Shown here piece after piece: positions 7,513 to 14,242 of a stretch of 19,504 bases of DNA. Source of the stretch: an uncultured bacterium. GTDB lineage: Bacteria > Bacteroidota > Bacteroidia > Bacteroidales > Muribaculaceae. Location of the stretch: positions 1 through 19,504 of the forward strand of contig CAJMMT010000028.1 in NCBI GenBank assembly GCA_905214715.1, read 5' to 3'. Positions within the stretch are counted from its first letter, which is position 1, and each line of letters starts with the position of its first letter. Below the pieces are notes generated by a model, which did no database searches, was not told where the DNA came from, and worked only from the letters and a program-made list of their open reading frames with translations. The position numbers and the translations under genes are program-made.

Positions 7513-8463
7513 ATGGGACCTTGGCAGATAGAGCGGTATACGCCGCAACGCCGGGAGGAGTGGGACAGTTTCGTGGCCGAATCGCGCAACGGAACCTTCC
7601 TTTTCATGCGCGGCTACATGGATTACCATGCCGACCGTTTCCGAGACTGCTCTCTTATGGCTTTCAAAGAGGGGAGGCTTCGCGGTATTCTTCCGGCCGA
7701 GCTGACCGCCGACAAGGTGCTTCACAGCCATCGCGGGCTCACCTACGGAGGTTGGGTGACACCGATGGCGCATTTCGACGGCAACGACATGCTCGAATTG
7801 TGGGAGTGCTGGTTACGATGGTGTCGCGCTGAAGGGATAGTAGGTATAGATTATAAGCCTGTTCCGTGGATATACACGAGAGTACCTGCCCAGGAAGACC
7901 TGTATGCGCTTTTCAGATATGGAGCCGATATGACGGAATGCACGCTTTCCTCCGCGATATCGTATGCCGAAAGACGGCCGTTCAACACCCAGCAGAAGCG
8001 CAATCTGAAGCGTGGCGTGAAGAGCGGCAGCGAAGTGCGCGAAGATATATCGGTTGCCGATTTCCACAGACTCCTGTCCAACTGTCTCGCCGAGCGGCAC
8101 GGAGCGGCCCCGGTGCATTCGTTGGCCGAGCTTGAATTGCTCGCGGGGCGTTTCCCTGACAGAATCAGGATATACGGATGCTATCAGGAAGAGGCGCTGA
8201 CCGCAGGGGTATGTATATTCGAGGTCGGTCCGGCAGCTCACTGCCAGTACATAGCCTCGACCGCCGAGGGGAGGGAGAAGGGCGCGTTGACTCTTCTGTT
8301 CGCCCATCTGATAGAGCGGTATGGGAACGAAGGTTTCCGTTATTTCGATTTCGGAACCTCCAACGAAGAGCATGGGAGAGTGCTCAACGCCGGGTTGCTG
8401 CGCCAGAAAGGGGCCTTGGGAGGAAGCGGCGTGGCTTACACACGATATAGTATAGTTCTATGA
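7513..8463 (+). CDS. FemAB/GNAT-like acyltransferase family protein
   Basis: The 316-aa protein resembles FemAB-related GNAT proteins of Bacteroidales. It opens with WDSFVAESRNGTFLFMRGYMDYH, then LTYGGWV, and contains the basic KRNLKRGVKSG stretch (about residues 162-172). The C-terminal half holds CQYIASTAEG followed by a helix and the FRYFDFGTSNEEHGRVLN block. FemAB-type enzymes transfer amino acids or acyl groups to cell-wall or lipid acceptors; the substrate here cannot be read from sequence. There is no signal peptide or membrane segment, so it is cytoplasmic. It begins 4 bp after the EnvC-like gene and is followed 10 bp later by the small cysteine protein, so it belongs to the same transcript. 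Confidence 0.82.
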   Translation: MGPWQIERYTPQRREEWDSFVAESRNGTFLFMRGYMDYHADRFRDCSLMAFKEGRLRGILPAELTADKVLHSHRGLTYGGWVTPMAHFDGNDMLELWECWLRWCRAEGIVGIDYKPVPWIYTRVPAQEDLYALFRYGADMTECTLSSAISYAERRPFNTQQKRNLKRGVKSGSEVREDISVADFHRLLSNCLAERHGAAPVHSLAELELLAGRFPDRIRIYGCYQEEALTAGVCIFEVGPAAHCQYIASTAEGREKGALTLLFAHLIERYGNEGFRYFDFGTSNEEHGRVLNAGLLRQKGALGGSGVAYTRYSIVL

Positions 8464-8473
8464 TGTCAGCCGT

Positions 8474-8782
8474 ATGGAAAGCAATATCGAGATAATACCT
8501 GAAGGAACCACAGTAGTTGTGAAGAACGTGATGAGCGGGCAGGTAACGCCGCCTCCTGCCGGATATGACTCCCGGCTCAGGTATTGGGAGATGGCTACGG
8601 GACGCAAGGCCACGAAGTGCGCCCATGAGGTCTGCGACCGTGTGGCGACCGAAGGGGCAATGGCCCGCAGGGCCTTTTCCGCCGACACGCGGGTATATGT
8701 CTTCCCCGCGTGCGAGACATGTGCCCGGCGCACTGAGATGCTGTATGTGGCCGGTCCGTTGGTAGAGTTGCCGGAAGATTAG
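8474..8782 (+). CDS. Small four-cysteine (probable zinc-binding) protein, 102 aa
   Basis: I do not recognise a named family. The protein has C-x4-C (Cys49, Cys54, with His51 between) and C-x2-C (Cys80, Cys83), a spacing suited to one zinc site. The order 'cysteine pair, hydrophobic strand VYVFPAC, second pair' recalls a stripped-down treble-clef/HNH-like zinc module, without a clear catalytic His-Asn-His. There is no signal peptide. It sits between a FemAB-like protein and a glycosyltransferase with gaps of 10 and 23 bp, so it is in the operon. A structural or nucleic-acid-binding role is possible but unsupported. Confidence 0.7.
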   Translation: MESNIEIIPEGTTVVVKNVMSGQVTPPPAGYDSRLRYWEMATGRKATKCAHEVCDRVATEGAMARRAFSADTRVYVFPACETCARRTEMLYVAGPLVELPED

Positions 8783-8805
8783 CGTCCGGTGTCAAGTAGC
8801 TGTCG

Positions 8806-9798
8806 ATGAGGATACTGTTTGTAACCGTTGCCGGAAGCGCCGGAAATAGCTTTGCCGAGGTTATGTCAAGGCAGTTTCTGCGCGAGGGGTATAGAGTGGA
8901 TATATCGGCAGCGGAGAGAGAGAAAGAGAGTCTGATAAAAGTTCTCGGTCGATGCCGAGGATATGACCTTCTGTTTCTGTCGGGCAGTATGTTCGAGGGA
9001 TCAGGAGGATGGCGTCTTAAGCTGGCGCTATGGCGGTTGCGCCGTCGTTGCGGCAATCTGATTGTGGATATTACCGATAGCCGCGACAGCGGGGGGAGAC
9101 TGCCGGAGGTTCTTTATGCGATAAAAGGTGTTACGCTTATCACCGCGAGAGTGGAGGATATAGCTGAGGTAAGGAATAAGGCGGTCAGTCGTGTGGAATA
9201 TGTAGGCATGCCTGTGGATATGGCGTCGCACGACTTACGTCGGCCCGATTTCAGACATACCGATGGTAAATTGGCGATAATGATGGCCGATGAGACACAT
9301 GCCGGCGTGCTGACTGATATAGTGGCGCGTAACAGTCGGGATATGATACTGTTCCGGGCCGCAGGGCGCGACAAAGAGAGGAGAGAGAAAATCTACGGGC
9401 TGTCGCATGTGGTGGTATGCGGACGTGGAGCGGACCATCCCGACGAATTAGGGTTGCGGGCCATGGCCGACGGGAAGGTGGCGTTAGGAGTCGGAGGAGA
9501 GGCGTATCACAGGCAGATCGGAGAGCCGCGGGCGGTATTTTATCCCGGGATAGAAAATCCCGGACCCGCGGATATGCTAATGGGGCCGGATATATCCTTC
9601 GGAGAGGGATATGGAAATGACTGCGGAGGCAATGTGGCGTCGGCGACCGCATCGGAACTTGAAAGGGTGCTGAGGCTTTTGTGTGAGCCCACGATGCTGC
9701 GCGATATAGGGTTGGCCGGCAGAGAGCATGTGCGCCGCCACCACAGTTCGGAAGTCATATCATCGGCAATAATGAGAATTATTCGAGGCGATCGGTAA
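8806..9798 (+). CDS. GT-B type glycosyltransferase-like protein (GT1/GT4-like)
   Basis: The 330-aa protein begins MRILFVTVAGSAGNSFAEVMSRQFLREGYRVD, the usual first Rossmann strand and helix of GT-B glycosyltransferases. It has a C-terminal segment (GLRAMADGKVALGVG, about residues 212-227) that matches the position of the GT4 'E..A.G.PV' donor-binding region. The usual E-x7-E pair and a GRL.x.KG segment are not clear, so it is a divergent member or a catalytically altered one. It ends with helices typical of GT4 tails (LRDIGLAGREHVRRHHS). It is the last gene of the plus-strand run and ends 36 bp before the convergent acyltransferase gene, with no obvious intrinsic terminator between them. Confidence 0.65.
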   Translation: MRILFVTVAGSAGNSFAEVMSRQFLREGYRVDISAAEREKESLIKVLGRCRGYDLLFLSGSMFEGSGGWRLKLALWRLRRRCGNLIVDITDSRDSGGRLPEVLYAIKGVTLITARVEDIAEVRNKAVSRVEYVGMPVDMASHDLRRPDFRHTDGKLAIMMADETHAGVLTDIVARNSRDMILFRAAGRDKERREKIYGLSHVVVCGRGADHPDELGLRAMADGKVALGVGGEAYHRQIGEPRAVFYPGIENPGPADMLMGPDISFGEGYGNDCGGNVASATASELERVLRLLCEPTMLRDIGLAGREHVRRHHSSEVISSAIMRIIRGDR

Positions 9799-9818
9799 AA
9801 GAAAGTATCTTTTGATGG

Positions 9819-9842
9819 AACACACTCTAATAAATCAGGTGT
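9819..9842. repeat. Short repeat AACACACTCTAAT-n4-CAGGTGT, copy 1
   Basis: A 13-base block (9819-9831), four variable bases and CAGGTGT (9836-9842) recur at 15341-15365 with a five-base spacer. Both copies lie at the 3' end of a minus-strand polysaccharide gene; this one overlaps the stop codon of the acyltransferase gene. Confidence 0.5.
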
Positions 9843-10437
9843 AGTAAGGGGTGATTTCAGTCAGATCTATCGGGGAGTCAGGAAATAGGGTTCGCTCATG
9901 TAATTTTACTTCATCGAGGTTTTTGAAGCGAAGAGATATTACTTTGGCAGGTACTCCGCCGACTATTGTGTAGGGTGGAACGTCTTTGTTTACCACCGCA
10001 CCTGCGGCAATTATCGCGCCACGACCTATTCTCACTCCTTTGAGTATAGTGGAGTTCGCCCCAACCCAAACATCATCTTCTATGAAGACATCTTCGTCAT
10101 TGTCAGGCAACTTTTCTTTATCGGTAATGTCATACATGAACCGTCCGGGAATATCGGTCCTGTGATTCCCTCCACGAATGGTGACATTAGGACCGAACAG
10201 AACTTTGGATCCTATATATATATATGATATACTTGCGAGAAATGATGCATGGTCGCCTATATACACGTCATCACCAATACTTATGTGGGAGTAATATAAG
10301 TCGCATTTGCGAGGATTGAAAACAATGTTCCTGCCTCGTTTATGAAACTTATTACGGTTGGATAGATAGGCGATTTTACCGGCTATCCTGGTTGCCATAT
10401 TTTCAATTGCTGAAGCTACCTTTTCTGTAATTGTCAT
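9835..10437 (-). CDS. Hexapeptide-repeat (left-handed beta-helix) O-acyltransferase
   Basis: The 200-aa protein shows rows of the hexapeptide pattern [IV]Gxxxx: HISIGDDVYIGDHA, YIYIGSKVLFGPNVTI, VFIEDDVWVGANSTILKGVRIGRGAIIAAGAVVNKDV (broken here at usual coil turns), then the closing YTIVGGVPAKVI. GGNHRTD (His92) matches the catalytic histidine of CatB/maltose-type acetyltransferases, and residues 1-30 form an N-terminal helix. It most likely acetylates a sugar of the surface polysaccharide built by the neighbouring genes, using acetyl-CoA in the cytoplasm. It is convergent with the preceding operon and divergent from the C10 peptidase. A weak minus-strand -7 box TACCTTTG (10512-10505) lies upstream with no good -33 box. 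Confidence 0.9.
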   Translation of the reverse strand: MTITEKVASAIENMATRIAGKIAYLSNRNKFHKRGRNIVFNPRKCDLYYSHISIGDDVYIGDHASFLASISYIYIGSKVLFGPNVTIRGGNHRTDIPGRFMYDITDKEKLPDNDEDVFIEDDVWVGANSTILKGVRIGRGAIIAAGAVVNKDVPPYTIVGGVPAKVISLRFKNLDEVKLHERTLFPDSPIDLTEITPYYT

Positions 10438-10582
10438 AATTAGCGCGTTCTATCTATTTAATTTTTTACGAGCGAGGAAGAATAATTTGATTCTCGAATA
10501 TCATCAAAGGTAATAAAAAGTTGTGGAAAGATAGATCATAGTGGAATTATTTAATAATAAAAATATTTTTTTCAAGGATTTT

Positions 10583-10613
10583 TTTGCAAGCTACGTTATG
10601 AATAGTATATTTG
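10583..10613 (+). promoter_or_regulatory. Promoter of the first C10 peptidase gene
   Basis: TTTG (10583-10586), a 19-bp spacer and TATATTTG (10606-10613) are an excellent match to the Bacteroidota consensus. Transcription would begin near 10620, downstream of ATG 10541. This rules out that upstream start and supports ATG 10634. Confidence 0.8.
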
Positions 10614-10633
10614 TAAAATTAAGTGTAAATATC

Positions 10634-11953
10634 ATGAAAAAGATTAAAGGAATTATCACATTACTTGCCGGCGTACTGTGTTGTGCTTGCAGCGATACGG
10701 TTATGACCGATATTGAGGATTCGAGGGCATCCGAATCCGAGGTTAACGAGCGTCTCGAATCGGCGATAGCGGTGGCCGAACAGATGATAAGGAATGTTGA
10801 AGGGACCGGGACCCGCAGTACTACATCACGGAATGTAAGGAGTATCGAAACGCTGATGCCGGCTACGCGTTCCTCAGACGGGACACAATGGTATGTTGTG
10901 AATTACGAAGATGACAAAGGGTTCTGTATCGTGACGGACGCGCAGGTCGAATCTCCGGTAGCGGCCTTTTCGGAAAAAGGGGAGCTTGACTTGTCGGATA
11001 TCGGCGTGGATTCGCCTATAGCCACATATCTTACAGCCCTCGGGTATTATGGTACAGATTTATTTGACGATTCGGAATCCTACGAGATTCCGGGAGATCC
11101 TGCGATGTATATCCCGACGGGAGGGATAGGAGGGGGCGACGGAGGAGGCTTGGGTATCCCCGGAGGGGGCTTAATCCCAAATCCGGGTGGTGGCGGATTG
11201 ATACCTGATCCGGGAATCGTTCCCGAGCAGACAATCTACATAACCGATCCATTGATAGCGGAATATGTACAAGAATGGGGACAATCATATCCATACAATA
11301 TCTTCTGCCCCCGTCAATGGAATGCAACCACGGAAGAGTATGAACATGGACTGGTAGGTTGTTCGGCAATCGCCTGCGGCATGGTCATGAGCTATTATGA
11401 ATGGCCGAATGGTTATGGCGATCATAAATTCAAATGGGATATAGTTAAGACTGTGAAGTATGTATATGGTAACGATACTTCCGCGCAACTATTGTTATAT
11501 GACCTCGGGAAGCCTGAGTGTCTGAATATAAAATATGGATTGGAGGGTTCAAGCGCGAGTGTTGACAATTTCCCGACAGCATTCGAGAAGTTCAATTATT
11601 ACAGACCCCAATGGAGGGATTTCAAACAATCGGAATTGGTTGACCACATGTATGCCAAGAATCCCGTAATCATAGTAGGGACAGGCACAGATTATAATGA
11701 TAATAACAAGGAAATCTGCCACGCATGGGTAGTTGACGGTTATTATATCATAAAGTATAACGATTGTGCCGACCCGTCGGATCCGATTGGTCCGAAACAG
11801 GCCAGATATTTCCATAATATATGGGGCTGGTACGGAAGTTGCAACGGTTATTTCAGAATGCCTGGAGAAGTAGTGGTAAATAGCGCTGGGGTGAATCATT
11901 ACTATTATAAGAACCTCAAGACTATGAGTGATTTCAAAATCAAATCAAACTGA
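10634..11953 (+). CDS. C10 (streptopain/SpeB-type) cysteine peptidase lipoprotein, copy 1
   Basis: With the start at 10634 the protein has 439 residues: lipoprotein signal with Cys19 (CCAC-SD), a Spi-like prodomain (about 40-155; WYVVNYEDDKGFCIVTDA is the recognisable block), a Gly/Pro linker (about 160-195) and the peptidase domain. Catalytic Cys is Cys243 in VGCSAIACGMVMSYYEWP and catalytic His is His363 in CHAWVVDGY. The Trp-rich HNIWGWYGSCNGYF follows. WGQSYPYN supplies the oxyanion Gln. C10 enzymes are secreted proteases made as zymogens; lipidation should anchor this one to the envelope, probably the outer surface. The frame extends upstream to 10541, but the promoter at 10583-10613 and the signal peptide fix 10634. 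A paralogue lies at 17901-19217. Confidence 0.93.
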   Translation: MKKIKGIITLLAGVLCCACSDTVMTDIEDSRASESEVNERLESAIAVAEQMIRNVEGTGTRSTTSRNVRSIETLMPATRSSDGTQWYVVNYEDDKGFCIVTDAQVESPVAAFSEKGELDLSDIGVDSPIATYLTALGYYGTDLFDDSESYEIPGDPAMYIPTGGIGGGDGGGLGIPGGGLIPNPGGGGLIPDPGIVPEQTIYITDPLIAEYVQEWGQSYPYNIFCPRQWNATTEEYEHGLVGCSAIACGMVMSYYEWPNGYGDHKFKWDIVKTVKYVYGNDTSAQLLLYDLGKPECLNIKYGLEGSSASVDNFPTAFEKFNYYRPQWRDFKQSELVDHMYAKNPVIIVGTGTDYNDNNKEICHAWVVDGYYIIKYNDCADPSDPIGPKQARYFHNIWGWYGSCNGYFRMPGEVVVNSAGVNHYYYKNLKTMSDFKIKSN

Positions 11954-11966
11954 TATGGGTGCTTTT

Positions 11967-12482
11967 ATGTATAAAATCAGGCATGGCCTCATTGCCATGT
12001 TTGCGATCATATCTTTCAGCGTATGCTGTCAGAGCTGTGATAATGAAGATGAAGATATGGAGGTTGTTGACCGCGTCGGATTTCTTGAAGTGGAAGTAAT
12101 TTCCTTTGATGAGGATATAACGGTCGTTCCTGTTGAGGGTGCCGCAAGTAGCTCTAAAACCATAACCGTAGGAGAAAACGGTGGAGAGGTAAAACTATGG
12201 TTCCCCGATTATCCGTATAATGAATGCATGTATTTTTGTCCTGATCATTACACTGAGTCAGGTTACAGTAGTGATAAGATAGATTATTGTGAGTCTGTAG
12301 GGATGCATGTCGCTTCCGAGGAGCATTCCATCAATGGTAAAAGCGGCTCGTTGCTTACTCTGGAATTCATACCTCTTGATGAACTTGAAGCCGACGGTGA
12401 AGATCATGATTTAGCATGCCGTCTCACAGTGGGACATCCTGCAAACAAAAGTTTTGGCTTTTCTATCAGAAGAAGACGGTAA
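11967..12482 (+). CDS. Small acidic lipoprotein downstream of C10 peptidase (possible partner or inhibitor)
   Basis: The 171-aa product (ATG 11967; ATG 11955 is an alternative, 1 bp after the peptidase stop) starts with a signal peptide ending CCQSC. An acidic run DNEDED follows, which resembles the lipoprotein surface-export signals of Bacteroidota. The rest is predicted beta-rich (VGFLEVEVISF, KTITVGENGGEVKLWF) with four more cysteines at CMYFC, YCES and LACR, and ends in a basic RIRRRR-like tail (FSIRRRR). I recognise no family. In Bacteroides fragilis some C10 protease genes are paired with small inhibitor genes, so its position right behind the peptidase makes a cognate inhibitor or a specificity partner plausible, but nothing in the sequence proves it. 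The paralogous peptidase has no such neighbour. Confidence 0.75.
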   Translation: MYKIRHGLIAMFAIISFSVCCQSCDNEDEDMEVVDRVGFLEVEVISFDEDITVVPVEGAASSSKTITVGENGGEVKLWFPDYPYNECMYFCPDHYTESGYSSDKIDYCESVGMHVASEEHSINGKSGSLLTLEFIPLDELEADGEDHDLACRLTVGHPANKSFGFSIRRRR

Positions 12483-12499
12483 GATGCTATCAAACAATA

Positions 12500-12539
12500 A
12501 ACAAGTGTCCGCATACCATAGTGTTTGCGGACACTTGTT
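12500..12539. terminator. Bidirectional hairpin terminator between convergent genes
   Basis: A 14-bp perfect stem (12500-12513 with 12526-12539) encloses a 12-base loop. AT-rich sequence lies on both sides, without a long T-run. It separates the plus-strand lipoprotein gene (stop 12482) from the minus-strand dehydrogenase gene (stop 12687). The rest of the gap (12540-12686) shows nothing I can support. Confidence 0.7.
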
Positions 12540-12686
12540 CAATTTATCCGGAACAATGCGTGGAGTCCGTTAAGCGGGATTACTTCAAAATTTCGGCTGT
12601 TGAATTTAAACAGTTTCTCCGGAATCGTGTAAAAAGTTTAAGCGAGTTCCAGACGATGATATAATACTCACCGCATCGTTGCGTTT

Positions 12687-13961
12687 TCAAAGTCTGCCAT
12701 CAATCCCGGATTTGTCCATTGTTGATTTTACGTCAAATACAACATGCTTGGATTTTAAAAGACCCGAAATGTCGAGGTTTGCAAATTCGTTATGAGCCAC
12801 AGCGGCAATCACAACATCAAATTTATGGTTGATCGGAAGAGAGTTGGTTATATCAAGTCCATATTCGTGCTTAACCGCTTCGACATTTGCCCATGGATCA
12901 TAAACAGTAACCGTAAGATTATATTCTGCCAAAGCGGTTACGATGTCGATTACTTTGGTATTGCGAACATCCGGACAATTTTCCTTGAAAGTGAATCCGA
13001 GTATGAGAATGTCGCTCCCCAATACCTGTATACCTTTCTTCAACATCAATTTGATAACGCGGTCGGCGACATATGCTCCCATACTGTCATTCATCCTGCG
13101 ACCGGCAAGAATAATCTCAGGATTATATCCGTGTCGTTGGGCGCATTGAGCAAGATAATAAGGGTCTACGCCAATACAATGTCCTCCTACAAGTCCCGGT
13201 TTGAAAGGGAGAAAATTCCATTTCGTGGCAGCCGCCTCCAACACGTCGGAAGTGTCGATACCCATCAGAGTGAAAATCTTGGATAGCTCATTGACGAATG
13301 CTATATTAATGTCTCGCTGAGAGTTCTCTATGACTTTAGCGGCTTCTGCAACTTTTATAGAGGGTGCGAGATGAGTGCCTGCGGTTATAACAGATGAATA
13401 CACCTCATTGATCAATTTACCGGTTTCAGGTGTTGACCCGGATGTGATTTTTTTAATTTTTTCTACGGTATGCAGTTTGTCTCCGGGATTTATTCGTTCC
13501 GGAGAATATCCGGCATAAAAGTCTTTATTAAACTTCAAACCGCTTATCTTCTCCACTACAGGAATACATTCATCTTCAGTCACTCCAGGATATACAGTGG
13601 ATTCATAAACGACTATATCGCCTTTTGAAATTACTTTTCCTACCGTTTCTGAAGCTCCATAAAGGGGGGAGAGGTCAGGATTATTATTGATATCAACCGG
13701 GGTCGGCACCGCGACTATGTAGAAATTGCAATCTTTGATGTCATTGATGTTTGCGGTACACTTGAGACCATGATTATTGATTGCATCCTGAAGAAGTTCA
13801 TCACTTATCTCAAGAGTCGCATCATGTCCCCCCATGAGAGCCTCGCATCGATTGGCGTTAAGATCGAAACCTATCGTTTTATATTTAGTTGAGAACAGGC
13901 GGGCCAGAGGTAAACCTACGTAACCGAGACCTATTACACAAATTTTTATTTCTTTTCCCAT
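12687..13961 (-). CDS. tviB: UDP-N-acetylhexosamine 6-dehydrogenase (TviB/WbpO type)
   Basis: The 424-aa protein is a nucleotide-sugar dehydrogenase, which oxidises C6 of a UDP-HexNAc to the uronic acid with two NAD+. Visible motifs are the NAD-binding GLGYVGLP (residues 11-18), VPTPVD (~85-90), YESTVYPGVTEDEC (~119-132), YSPERINPGDK (152-162), KVAEAAKVIENSQRD with Lys203, the active-site Cys262 in VGGHCIGVDPYYL, and ILGFTFKENCPDVRNT in the UDP-binding domain. The whole matches Salmonella TviB and Pseudomonas WbpO closely as I recall them, better than UDP-glucose dehydrogenases. Its pathway partner, the 4-epimerase, is at 14243-15214. A mobile element separates the two. Confidence 0.93.
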   Translation of the reverse strand: MGKEIKICVIGLGYVGLPLARLFSTKYKTIGFDLNANRCEALMGGHDATLEISDELLQDAINNHGLKCTANINDIKDCNFYIVAVPTPVDINNNPDLSPLYGASETVGKVISKGDIVVYESTVYPGVTEDECIPVVEKISGLKFNKDFYAGYSPERINPGDKLHTVEKIKKITSGSTPETGKLINEVYSSVITAGTHLAPSIKVAEAAKVIENSQRDINIAFVNELSKIFTLMGIDTSDVLEAAATKWNFLPFKPGLVGGHCIGVDPYYLAQCAQRHGYNPEIILAGRRMNDSMGAYVADRVIKLMLKKGIQVLGSDILILGFTFKENCPDVRNTKVIDIVTALAEYNLTVTVYDPWANVEAVKHEYGLDITNSLPINHKFDVVIAAVAHNEFANLDISGLLKSKHVVFDVKSTMDKSGIDGRL

Positions 13962-13973
13962 TTTTATGACTTT

Positions 13974-13992
13974 AACAAGTGTTCAAAATTAA
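13974..13992. repeat. Sequence resembling the terminal repeat of the 17569-17759 element
   Basis: The 19 bases match the terminal repeat AGTAAGTGTTCAAATTTAA of the third element at 16 positions, and directly abut the second MITE copy. It could be a remnant end of an older insertion or chance in AT-rich DNA. Confidence 0.35.
13984..13991 (-). promoter_or_regulatory. Possible -7 promoter box for the dehydrogenase gene at the MITE edge
   Basis: TAATTTTG on the minus strand fits TAnnTTTG and lies 22 bp before the ATG of the dehydrogenase gene. The -33 box would fall within the element, where only a weak CGTG is present, 19 bases upstream. The TSD bases form part of the box. Confidence 0.35.
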
Positions 13993-14188
13993 GAGAATGT
14001 TTGAATTTAACACGAATTTATAATTGAGAGATGAATGGGAAATTCTTTCCATCCCCCCGAAGGTCTTTTTTGGCTGTTCGCGCCAAGATTTCGTCGGTTA
14101 CGGTGCCCGCACCGCGCCCTCCTCAACTTGCGGAAACATCTCAAAAAAATCCTCTTCGTGTGAATGGAAGTTAAATCCAAACATCCTC
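13993..14188. mobile_element. MITE-like palindromic element, copy 2 (196 bp)
   Basis: This copy is near-identical to 2505-2699: GAGAATGTTTGAATTTAAC at the left and a 17-of-19 inverted match at the right. It is flanked by TAA direct repeats (13990-13992 and 14189-14191). The differences are three substitutions around 14033-14037, two in the left inner arm, one extra A in the A-run and two near the right end. It lies between the 4-epimerase gene and the dehydrogenase gene, 31 bp before the latter's start. Confidence 0.87.
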
Positions 14189-14191
14189 TAA

Positions 14192-14231
14192 GAGCTTGTC
14201 TAAATTTCAGTACTAAAATTTAGACAATCTC
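14192..14231. repeat. 40-bp near-perfect palindrome with MITE-like ends
   Basis: GAGCTTGTCTAAATTT (14192-14207) faces its inverted copy (14216-14231) with one mismatch, around a short centre containing AGTACT. The ends share GAG-N2-TGTYTRAATTT with the larger elements. TAA flanks it on both sides (14189-14191, shared with copy 2, and 14232-14234). As RNA it would form a 12-16 bp hairpin just after the 4-epimerase gene. Confidence 0.75.
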
Positions 14232-14242
14232 TAAACACATAT

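Noticed and set aside
10505..10512. TACCTTTG as promoter of the acyltransferase gene (minus strand)
   Set aside because: The -7 box fits but no TTG-type box is found 19-20 bp upstream, so it is mentioned only as a weak possibility.
10541..10633. Upstream start ATG 10541 for the first C10 peptidase
   Set aside because: The extension is AT-rich, would precede the signal peptide and overlaps the excellent promoter at 10583-10613.
12416..12664. 82-aa plus-strand frame after the small lipoprotein
   Set aside because: It crosses a hairpin terminator, overlaps the end of the lipoprotein gene in another frame and has no recognisable features.
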